Source: Blastobasis lacticolella (lineage: Eukaryota > Arthropoda > Insecta > Lepidoptera > Blastobasidae). Taken from it: a DNA stretch of 64,000 nt. Shown here in pieces: positions 1-11,400 of the stretch. The stretch lies in assembly GCA_905147135.1 (NCBI GenBank), contig LR990054.1:13181001-13245000 (forward strand), given 5' to 3'. The position numbers and the translations under genes were made by a program. The notes below the pieces were generated by a model. The model searched no databases, was not told the DNA's origin, and worked only from the letters and a program-made list of their open reading frames with translations. The stretch's first letter is position 1. Every line of letters starts with the position of its first letter.

Positions 1-121
1 GCTCGGGTTCGTAGCAACTCGTCCCATTATTGCCAAATCCTGGATCATGGTCAAGCACAACCGGGACATTAACGCCTAGGTGAACTATACTTGCGAATGG
101 GACGAGTTGCTACAAACCCGA
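1..121. mobile_element. Short inverted-repeat element enclosing a SINE scrap
   Basis: Arms of about 27 bases face each other: the block starting CTCGGGTTCGTAGCAACTCG at 2 is repeated in reverse complement at about 94-121 with one clear mismatch. Between the arms, about 30-77, lies a piece of the SINE family seen in full at 40042 (CCTGGATCATGGTC followed by CAACCGGGACATTAACGCC). The left arm touches the window edge, so the element may continue outside. Read as a fold-back element carrying, or formed around, a SINE tail. Confidence 0.5.
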
Positions 122-309
122 GGGCCTAGTGTGAGTTCCGCTTCGATTTTACTTAACTATCGCGTTTGCGTTTACGTCGAAATTAGTATGAAGAAAAAAA
201 CTTCATTTACGTACCACTAGGCGGCGCTATATATTTTTCCATACTAATTTTCACGTAAACGCAAACGCGATAGTTAAGTAAAATCGAAGCGGAACTCACA
301 CTAGGCCCT
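121..309. mobile_element. Fold-back MITE with 70-bp terminal inverted repeats
   Basis: The arms at 121-190 and 240-309 are reverse complements over 70 bases with a single visible mismatch. They begin AGGGCCTAGTGTGAGTTCCG. The loop is 49 bases and AT-rich. There is no coding capacity, so this is a non-autonomous DNA element. The near-perfect arms suggest a young copy. It abuts the inverted-repeat element at 1-121. Confidence 0.8.
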
Positions 310-920
310 CCGTTTGCTCGTTTGTCACCTAGCGACTAGCATAAAAACTTAAAAATAATCGAATTTAGGCGCACAATGCGACATTTGCAAAATGACACAT
401 TGGAAACTATATTCTCAAAATGTCCTACTATTCTCAGAAAGTGTTGTCAAAGACCTTGTCCAAAGGAATTCGCCACGAATCATTTCGCTCGAATTCATAA
501 TGCGAATGCATTCGGGTATTGGTGCCCACGTCCACATGCAGCGCGCGAGTTTGGAAAATGTCACTTTTGCAAAATGTCACATCAATATTGAAAAGCACCT
601 TACAAAAAAACGGATCTCCCAAATGCTTCTATTTATTTTAGTGGTAAGTAGTATATGTGATGAGATTCTGTAAATTTTGCTAATGTGGCATTGTGTTATG
701 CCTCTAATCCAATAATGAAGCGCGGTTTCGTTCGCGGCCGAAGGCGCTTTTATCAATTACAGGATCAATTCTGAAATAAGGAATTTGGGTTGCTATGTGT
801 ATGTCAAAATCTTTGGGTAGAATGCACAAAATCGTCACTAAAATGACAGCTTGAGCACCCGTCATCAGAACACATTTGTAGGGCGTACTAACAAATGACA
901 CAATAATTCAATTGTATAAT
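310..920. other. Intergenic DNA, no feature recognised
   Basis: This lies downstream of the PNISR transcript. Short open frames on both strands have no splice or family support. No repeat was recognised here. Confidence 0.5.
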
Positions 921-924
921 AAAG

Positions 925-993
925 TTTATTGGAATAATGCATGGGATGCTAAATGCATTAAAATATTTATGTACATAATCACTAAGATTTATT
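925..993 (-). promoter_or_regulatory. Candidate PNISR polyadenylation signals
   Basis: On the minus strand AATAAA hexamers occur at 988-993 and 925-930. They are the first ones I find past the PNISR stop codon at 1658-1660, and would give a 3' UTR of roughly 650-740 bases. Which one is used cannot be told from sequence. Confidence 0.4.
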
Positions 994-1657
994 TACACCG
1001 AAGCAAGCACACTACTGCAACACCTGCAAGGAAAAATTAAAATAATATATCACAGCCTCTATTTAGCTCATATTCAATGTAGACTTTACAATGATTTCGT
1101 TAGAAATAGAATCAGCTAACATTACATAAGTACAAATTAAGTCAGAGAAATTGCTCTTAACTAATGGGTTTTGGAGTATTTCAAAGTTATAAAACACAAT
1201 GGACAGAAATTAGCAAAAAATCTTGTAATGGACATCTGGTTATGGTGGACTCGGTGGTTTAAGGTGGACTAGCTTCTAAGGTCAGAGGGTGGTTTCTCTT
1301 TTGTCTATATGTGAGACATGAAGGCGCACACAAAGTGAGAAAGAGGTGCCATGATTAGATGCGCAAATTTTTGGAATTCATCATGTTAGTCATAGTTTTG
1401 TGTTCAGTTCAATAGCTTTGTTATTCGGTGACTGCACCGACTAGAGCAAGGGTTAAGAAGTGGGAATGCGTGCGCCTCATGTCTCGTGAAATATAGCCAC
1501 GACCACAGTGAGGCCCACCCTGAACCATGGCTTTACTGGTACTGTAAGTAACATCTACAAACTAATGAATGGTGCATCATATGCGTGTATGGGGAGGTCA
1601 TGTGTCACACAGTCTAGAGTAAATAAAGTAGTACAACCTTGCGCCGTGTACCCACGT

Positions 1658-2478
1658 TCACCGGCGGTAGCGGTGGCGGCTGCCGCTGCGCGAGCGCCGC
1701 CGCTCGTCCCTACTGCGCTCATACCTCTCGTGGCGCTCGGAGCGCTCGGATCGCTCGGAGCGGTCACGGTCGCGCTCGGACCGCTCGGAGCGGTCGCGGT
1801 CGCGCTCGGACCGCTCGGAGCGGTCGGGGCGCTCGGAGCGATCGCGTTCGGAGCGGTCGCGCTTGCGCCCCGACCGGGACTCGTAGCTCACGGACCGCGA
1901 GCGTTTCGAACGCTTCCGCGGCCGATCGTCGTCGTACTCCTCCCTATATTTACTATCCTTATACGACCTCTCGTAATCCTTGCGAGAGGACTTGTGTCTA
2001 TCGTAGTGGTCGTCCTTCTTCGGTTTCGTCCGCTCGGATCGCTCGTACTCGTCGTGCTTCGATCTCGAGTGGCTCTTATCGTTCTTGTGCGATTTCTCCT
2101 TTTTGTGTTTCTCCTTCTTCGATTTCCGAATCGAATCGCTGGAGCTGGAGGTGCGGCGTTTGCGCTTCTTCGCATGCTTATGGGATGGCTTGTGCTCCGG
2201 TTCGCTGGAAGCGCTTTCGCTAGAGCTAGAAGAGGAGTCTTCCTCCGAATCGCTGGTTGTGGAAGACGAACTCCCCTTCGTGGCTTTTTCGTTGCTCTTG
2301 GCGGGACTGGGCGTGCGGTCACGCTTGCTCGACTTCTTTGCCTTCTCCTCGTATATAACGTCCAGCCTTCTAGCCGTGTCGTTGGATTTATGGTTGTTTC
2401 TCTTGTCTTTAGACGGACGACGCTCTGGTAGCTTTTCTGGAGTTTCGCTCTCTATTGGCGGGGGTGTTGCCGAAGACC
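1658..2478 (-). CDS. PNISR: PNISR coding exon 11 (residues 479-751), RS/ER-rich tail and stop
   Basis: Acceptor TTCTATTCTAG, stop TGA at 1658-1660. Begins SSATPPPIESETPEKLPERR, passes a Ser-rich acidic run and Lys/His-rich basic runs, and ends in alternating RSER, RDRD and RRRSRS repeats, closing HRYRR. The end is built on 30-base tandem units (1753-1782, 1783-1812, then a partial unit). Large apparent frames on the opposite strand are antisense shadows of this repetitive exon. Confidence 0.93.
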
Positions 2479-5400
2479 CTAGAATAGAAAAGGCATTGAA
2501 ACGTCCGATTCTTTAAATCTAGTAAGATGATAACGATCTGTAATTACCTAATCAAATGTTTGAATTATGGTCAAAGCGGACCGCTGGCTCTCGCGCGCGA
2601 GATCACAACCGGGATATAGACGCCAAGATGATTATTAGGTGTAATTGAATGCCTGTATGGGGTTGTCATCACCAGCGAATGTTCGCTTTATCATCAATTA
2701 TAGTGAAAAAGAAAGACAGTATGTGACAATGGTAGCGGTTTGGTTCTGGTAAATTACGTTAAAATTTATAAGCGATAAGGGGTCAGGTTCCCATGTTAAC
2801 GCGAATATGCTATGGAGATGGAGTGAAAAAGGATCGCGCATCGACCAGTCACTTCCAGGTGTGTTGTCTGTCAAAGCCGTGTCCATCACCTATTACAGAA
2901 TAGCAGAGCAGTGTGGTGTCCGGCAGAGTAGAATAGCACCAACCCCTTACACTTGTGGGTGTCTGTCGTGCAAGGCGACAAATGTTTTCGAGGCAAAAGA
3001 GTCTCCAGCATAAGCTGAAAAATGGGCAGCAGCGTTTTCCATTGTCATATTTACATGGCTGCGATCTCCAAACCGCCTGCCTGCTTATAATCTCCCGATA
3101 TAACCCCCCTTTCGTGAGCTTAAGTCCTGACTGTTATGGGTTATGATAATGCGAGCAGCGTATACTCACTATGATGCGCATGGTGCGTAACATGCACGGT
3201 TTCCCGCGGCGGCGTGTCGGCGTCGGGCTGCTCCTCGCGCTCGGCTCGTCGAACTTCCGCCTCGATGTCGCGCGCGGTTCGCTCGAACTCGTTCTTCTTG
3301 CGCTTTATTAGCTCCTACGACGAGATTGGGTTACTGTACGGCCTAAAACTAGTAACAGACGCTTCGGTTTGGCCGGAGCTGACCAACCGTCTGTTGCGGT
3401 CGATACTAGTCCTTAAATCAGTATTAAATAAATTCGCTTTTAGGCCCGGGAGACGTGGTCGGACGTCCGATCCAAAAGCGACTTTATTTTGACGTCGTAA
3501 GGTAATAGTATCGAGTGCCACTGACGGATGGTCGGCCCCAGCTAAATCGGAGCACCTGATACCAGTCTAAGGGACCGCTTTTATCGTTTCACGGTGCTAA
3601 TTGCTGGTACAATCCACAAGACATTGACTCGAAAGAACAATGCGAATGTCGTGAAAAGCAATCTAAGGCAATTATACAGTGCCATATTTGGACTGGTGTA
3701 GTAGGGTATCCCAGCAATGGGCCCCGTGTAATGTCCCTCACTGTACGGCCCTACGGCTGATGTGACGAGCGTAACTTTGTGAGTCGTGAGTGGTTTTCGA
3801 CCACGCAATCGAAACTGTAAATTGTTTAAATTCTGACTAAAGTTCTGCGACTCGTAACTCACACAATTACGCTCTCATGGCGGCAGGGACCGAACACAAG
3901 AGGACGTGGTGTCATACATTTAACATTTTATGAGAGGTATCTTCGTGGGCCAGCCAGGGGCCTTATTCCTACTAAGTACCTACTATAATGTGGATGTAGA
4001 CCTTTTCCACAACAAAAGCACAACCTTTAAAACCATCTTATTCAGGCGTATTTCTGATGGACTCTGATCTTGTAGGCGTAAATTTAAGTACCTACCTATT
4101 TAAAAATGTATTGTTCACTTTCTTAAATCGTTTATTTACTTTGTTAATCAGTCACATAATTTGTTAACTTTGGTTTTTATTTCTTTGCATTTGAACAATG
4201 TTAAAACTTTAAAAAATATAATTTCCTTTTTGCACTCTGTACAGTAACATGATGTCCAGTTGTGATAACAATTAATTGTAAACGCATGCAGTGTTTACCT
4301 ATCATTGGTTTTATACTTAAAACTAGATAAATGCTGTTACTTTACATACTATAAGATTTTATGTAGTGTATAAACTGTTGGTGAACCTAATAAAAAAAAA
4401 AAAAAAAAAAAAAAAATAATGACCATTGTGAAAACATACGCAAACTGTCACACCGACACTACCTAATTACGTACCTCTCTTGTCAACAACTCTCTGATTT
4501 CAATGATTGAATTTGTTACTTTTGCGATTACGTATGATCGATTTAATACTTTCATGTATAAAGATATATAGCAATAGAGCTCTACTGCGGAGGTACTTAC
4601 ATCGAGCGCATTATAGGCCAATTAATGCGCTATGTACACCAACATCAACTTATGCACCACCGACCGATATAAATTGAGCTAGAGTCACTATGAATGAACG
4701 TACAAACCGGAGATGGTTCAAAGGGTACTTGTGCAATGACTGAATTAGAGGTCAAATTAGTGATATTATGAGAAATATACGCTTGGTGTTAGTGCAAGTT
4801 GCAAGTAGAACATTGCATTCCTTCCATTCCCGCACAAGGTATAGAAATATGTATTTTTCTACTAATTATACACATAGTTAGTATATTTCAACAGTTCGTA
4901 CATACTTGCTTACGCAAGTTACGTGCAAAAAATATTAAGCAAAAGTGGATGGTGTCTGACGGCAATGCCAAACGAAGATTATAAATTATTAATGTGTCAA
5001 ATACAAATAGTAATACAAATATATAAGTAAAATAAACATAACTAAAGAATATATTTCAGTAAACCAAGTTACAAATTGTTATCATCATCATTTGCCAAAA
5101 CATAAATAGGCTTAGTTTAACAGAAAACGCAATTGGTCCCCTGACCCTGAAACTAGATCATAACTGTGATACCAAGGTCAGAAAATATGAATTTAAATAT
5201 CAAAATACTTTATTTCCCCGTCATTATGTTTTCCGTGTCGCATGATGACCATCATTATTAAACTTAAACTAAGGGGAATGCCACAATCGATACCATATTT
5301 TATACTTTTTACCAATCACTTAAGTTGTAAATAATTGGTAAAAGAAACGAAAATGTAATTGTTGCCACTCAGCACAGGCACGACTAACGTACCTACTAGT

Positions 5401-8400
5401 ATACCGTACGATGACAGTATGATGTCTATTGATTTTATTTGTACAATGTGATTGAAAAAGGTTAAATTGAACTAGGCGTGCATCGGAAGTAGCTGGATAA
5501 CGTACACACGATATTTAACTTGATAGTTTTATACATAAAGCTGTCACGCGGGAAATAATATTTTTAAGAGTGGCACTCTTAAGCGATATTTATTTATTTG
5601 ATTTGAAATACATGTAACCTGTAGCCGTATTCACAATGATTCGAATTCGTTTCCGAACGATTCGATACGAAATTCGTGAGTGGCGAATCCGTGTCGAACG
5701 ATTCGAAAACTGTTATTCAGAATCCCGATAGATTCCACGGAAACTCTACTCTCTATAACATATGAAAATTTCAAAAAAATTAACTGAAATCACATTTTCC
5801 TAAAAACTTTTGCAGGGTCCTTTGTCGAATCCGTATCCGAATCCGATTTCCGAGCCATTGTGAATACGGCTACTGGTAGTCATTGCAGATATTTACCTGC
5901 AACTGGTAATCATTGAGCTCGTCCACTTCCTCTTCTGGCGCGCTGTCCTCGCTGCTGCTCTCGTAAGCTCCCAGCCCTGCGACACATCGGCGTCATAGAA
6001 AAATGGGTCAGAGACACGCCACGTTAAGCTTGGTGTGACTTATTACTACAGAATAGGGAGATTGTAGCTCCGAGCTCTGAAATAAACCTAAACGATAAGC
6101 CCTAAGTACCTATTACCAAACATGGCATTTCTTTTTACCAAACATGGCATGAATTGACACAAATATTTATTTTATACATCAGGCAATGCCTTGTCAATGG
6201 TTTAGTTGTTTATTGTCCTTGGACTGCTCAAGCTTCGAAACAAAAATAACATAAATGAACAAAGGCTAAACAGATGCTGAAGGCAATCATGACGGCCTAT
6301 TACTTAATAATATTACTGCCAAATATGGTATACGAGAATGTTCAAAGAATTTGGATAAAAAGTACAAGAAAATGTCTTGTTTATATCAAGGTTTCCTATT
6401 TTAGTATTCTTTTAGGGAGGTGGCAGATTCTCCTTGAGACGCAAAGGGTCACATGATAGATGAACTAATCATCGAATTAATCTTCAATTTGCATATGTAC
6501 TAGTTAATGAGTCATAAGTTTTATGGTTACTGACGTACTGATCTTAATGGTATGCTTTTTTTTAATGGTAAGTATGTCTTTAACTAACTGAGTTCCTTTT
6601 GTATCGAAAAAGAAATAATTTGTTTTTGTCAATTTTTAAATACATTGAATGGGATTAGCTAATTAGATACAATTCAATTGTAATTGTTGTTTTCATTCCT
6701 TAATGACCTATATTGCGGTTAATTTGATTCACAATAAAGTACTTAATTAAAACATGGATGATAATTTAAATTTTAAATTAAATTCACGTAATAAAAATAA
6801 CTTTCTAAAAATAATCGCACAGTTACACCAAGAGAAGTATACGAAAATATAACTGAACACATTTACACGTGACATTCAATAAACATAGAATGCAATATAT
6901 TCTGGGCGTTTCTTACCAATTACTCGCACAACACACAGTTTACTTTTTTCTAACACTCTTTTTTATTGTAAAATTACCAACTTGGTTAGCTTTTTTTACT
7001 TTGAGCTGAAATAAAAGGGTGTAGTGGCATAAATTGTAGCTTGCTTCGTATGATAAATTGTTAAATTTTGTTGTTTTCTATACAACCGTTGTAACAATAG
7101 GACAAAAAGCCTGAAGTAAAGCGGCCACAATGTTACAATTCACACATTCAGGTTTCATGTAACGAAAATGCAAAACTGTAGTTGCAATCACTGATTATAT
7201 ATCACAATAATGTCAAATATACTGAGAGCATAGATATTAAGCTACAATTTACGTTGCAAATGGAAATATTATGCAGCCACTTCAACGTTTCAAATCACAC
7301 TACGCGCTATAATTCAGCCACAACATTTGACGTTTTAGAATGCAAAACTTTTAGATTGAAACTTCAAATGTCCCTCAAAGTGAACTCTGGTGCCGATGTA
7401 AACCGTATGGTAGTAGTACGCGTGCTGCAGTATATTCCAGTGTGGGGAGGTGTTTAGGAGCGGTAGGGGCGTTACTTACCGAGCCCTGAGGCGATGGCGG
7501 CCAGAGCTTTTGACTTGCTTGCCTTGATCGCGTTGAGTCGCGACGCTTTTACCATATAAATAAAACCAACATTAATCACACACACATGTATTCACTTCTC
7601 TGGCAACATCTGAAATAAGACTTTGTTAAGGATGAGTTTTGGGTGACACAGTTCGTTCTTCGCCTGCAATGGGCCGGTTGGACAATATTAAAAACACAGT
7701 TTGTAGTTGTAGTTGTACACAGTCTTAGCGCGGTTAACTTTCGTATATAATGTCTTGATATGGGCCGGTGTTTCGGGCGGCCTAAGCCTATATGTGTGGA
7801 AATACCTTGTGCGGTGGTATATCGGGCCAACTCTTCCTGGCTCACCATATGAATCTCCTGGTCGGTCACCTCCAGGAGGATCTCAGTGAGCGACCGCCGG
7901 ACGGTCAGCATCTGTCGAACGGTGTGATCATTGTTACAGGTTAATACTTAGTACTCGAATATTTATTGGTTCATAAAAGTACATTACATATACAGATATT
8001 TTTACAATTATGAACCCCGTTAGGTACAGATATATTGAAAACCTATGAATACTAGGTTATGTTCGTACTTCTAACTAATTGTTCCATTTGATAAGTCTTA
8101 TAATTTATAATAAGAATGGGTTGTATGGCTCGTACAAGTATTACGATCAGACCTGTTTGCGAGGCAGTGTACTTTTTTAATTTTGTTTTATTCATAACAT
8201 TTAGTCCATTTAAAATACCCCAAACACAGTTGTCAAGAAGCCCATTTTGATAGATGCCACAATTTCTTTGTGCCGACGACATAAAGCTCATATTAAATTG
8301 TGTGTGGTCTCTAATACAAAATGACCTCTACGTCGTGGACAAAACGAACTTCACGTCGTTGCCAAAACGAAATGACACCTGTCAAAATAAGCTTGTGCAA

Positions 8401-11400
8401 CACAATCCCCCTCACCACTTCCTGCAATATCTCCTCCTTGGTCTTCCTGGGGAGCGGCGGGGGCGCGCGGCGCGGGGAGCCCTCCTCCGCCGAGCCCTCC
8501 CCGGGGGGAGGCGAGGGCTCGGCGGCCTCCCCCCCCGGCGACGGGGGGGCGGCCCCCCCTTCCTCCTTCTCGGATTCTTTTTCCGAGTCCGAGTCCTGGA
8601 ATGAATACAGTGTTTAATGTTTGTGTGTGCAACTAAAATAATGGTTGATTGATAACATATATTCTTGTCTGATATATCAGTCATTAGCGTCATGGGCACG
8701 GAAATGAGATGTCACATATGTAACGATGGCATAACGTGGCGATGGCATTATAGTACTTAGCTTCCGAAGAGATGGACAATTAGGTATAATCTCGAGAGAC
8801 ATCAACTGTACATGTAAATATGTAAAAGATTAATACATATTTACTTACCGTATGACAAAATTAATCATAAACAGGCCATAACGGTCCACTGTTAGACTTG
8901 AGCCTCCTCTACACTAAGCAGGATTAGATCTATTTAGCTATATGGACTCGCTACTGTGCAATCGATTTACAGCGGTGTAGTTCTCTTGTCAACTATGTCT
9001 AAACACTTAACCAATGTAAATCAGCCCTAAAATACACTATAGAAGTTTAAAATGACGTTGCTGTCCATTTTATGACCTACAGACATCCTCGATGGTTGTT
9101 AGCCTTACAACTTGATGCGAATTGGTGCAATATTCTACTCCACAAACAAAAAAAGACAGACTAAATGAGTCCCAAATTCTACACGAATAAGCCTATGTCA
9201 CCCGGGGATAGTGTAGCTTCCCAACGGTGAAAGAATTTTTGAAATCGGTCCAGTAGTTTCGAACCCTTTTCAATACAAACAAACAAAAAATCAAACCTTT
9301 CCTCTTTTTAATATTAGTATAGATATAGATAATTCAGATACATACAAATTTGCTTTTGGCTGGCATCACTGGTTGTCCGCCAGCCTCTGCCTTCAACCTT
9401 TCTAATTCTTCCTCCTCCAATCTTTTCTGTTCCTTCTCGGCTTCCTCTCTAGCTTTCTTCTCTTCCTCACGTTCTATCGCTCGCTGTTTTTCGCGTTCCA
9501 TTTTCTCTAGACCTGTGTAGGGTATATAAACAATTACATTCGGCGATTACAATGTCTAATTTAAATAAGAATGGGTCTCTGTCCAGCCTGAGGAGTATGT
9601 CTGGCTGGATGCGTACCAGCACATAACCTTCTCCATGCGACTAGTCAGTTCCTAACCGACGAGTATAGTTTGTCTTGTTAGTCTCAGGCTTTGCTTATAG
9701 CTAGTGTCAAATAAGAAGAGACTTGGCGGGTCACGTGGTTCGACTTGCGCTGCATACGATTACCTGCGCGAAATCCCCTCCACTGCCATTTGACAAGTCT
9801 CTTCTTTTGTGACGCGTGTTATACTTTGGGTCTAGATGACGCTGTGTGAATTGTCCAAACATACTTATTTATTATTTATGTTCCACTAGCCCACAGCACA
9901 AACTACACTCGTTAGTTTGAGGAACCTCTGTGTTTATGGGGGCAGTATACATTTCTATGTATATTTACTATAACTGAGTATGCATTTCCATTTCAGTTTT
10001 TAGAGCTCGCATGGAAAAGGTTATCATTAGATTGCATTTCTTTGCCAAGCAATTAAGCTTGAGCGTGATCACAGGCATAGCGCAAACGGGCAAAGCAAAA
10101 ACAATTATTGACGCTCTCGAAATTAATTACAATTCATTTAAGCCATTTTTAAAGTAGTGGACGTGAGACCTTGTTTACAATATAACATAAACAAAAGGTA
10201 TTCAATACAAAATACATTTAACATTGATTAATTATTATTTTAAAGTATACATTTACATGCAATTCATTATACATTTAACATTGATTAATTATTATTTTAA
10301 AGTATACATTTACATGCAATTCATTAAAAAATAAATTCAAATACATAACTACACTTTCACTTTTAGCCATATATTTCCTTTTTTTATTCAGAGTGGAAGT
10401 GCCGATCAAGATTTAATTTCTTAATGGGTTCCATTAAGAATTATTACACATCATTCCACCATTATTAAAAAAAAAAAAAATAGTAACTTTTTTTCTTTCT
10501 AATTCAAATACCAAGGCTTGGTTCACTCAACCGAAACTATAAAAGGAGTATTTATTAACCCAGAAACCCTCTTGCAGATTTCTTTGGTTCTGCCTATGAA
10601 ACTATTTCCTAGCGATTGTTTCTGTTATAAAATAAACCTTTACTTTTTCCAAATTTCAGCATTAATACTTTCACACAGGCAAAGCATTGAGTAGGTACTT
10701 TGACCGTGTGTTGATAGCCAGTCTGGGCAAATGACTTGTAACCACATATAGATACAGATATCAGACCTTCACGTATCCAAGCCGGCAGCTGCCTGCGTTT
10801 CGCGGCATCAATGGTGGGCAGAGGCATGGGCGTCGGTATCGCTACAGGGTGGACCACAGGCGGGATCAAAGGCGGCTTCTCCCTGTATAATGGGTAGAGA
10901 GGTGGTGAAAATTTGGTTACGCAGTCATGTTTGGTATTATGTTATTGTTATAGTTATATCAAGGCTTTATAATAGTGTGACTACGTTTGCATGCTTTCAA
11001 TTTAATGAACTCTAAAGCTTCCCTATTCCCACCCTTATTTTCATTGGTACAAACCTTGTCCTGACATTGAAACATCAAAAAAGAATTAGTCAAACAGGTG
11101 CTCCGTTCAGATTTTATGCACAAAAGTACACCAGGCAAATTGATTTTTATTTATAGAGACTACTAAAATAGTTTCTTGTCTCTTTTGGTTAAGTCAATAC
11201 TATGTGTGATATAATTATTTCTCACCATTAGTTGCCACATAATTTTAATTACTCATAAGTTTGATGACTCATCAGGAGGTTGAGACCTCACAAGATCAAG
11301 AACATTAATTTAGTTACATACCATACAATTTTCAACCTGGCAAAAGTAAATAAGTGTATATTTGCATTGCCTTATTCAGATCTATTTAACAAGTCAAATA

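Larger units (their letters stand above)
3315..5896. other. PNISR intron 9, largest intron
   Basis: From the exon 10 side: a GC-richer unexplained stretch to about 3860, a poly(A)-ended retrocopy-like segment to 4416, then AT-rich DNA with nothing recognised to 5620, then a TA-flanked MITE at 5621-5873 beside the exon 9 donor. Confidence 0.6.

Noticed and set aside
1508..2516. Long plus-strand open frames (up to 307 codons) rich in Ala, Leu, Val and Arg
   Set aside because: They are antisense shadows of the repetitive PNISR exon 11. The minus strand has family similarity, splice sites and the stop codon.
8254..8699. Plus and minus open frames rich in Gly, Arg and Pro
   Set aside because: Out-of-frame readings of PNISR exon 6, whose true phase is fixed by its neighbours.
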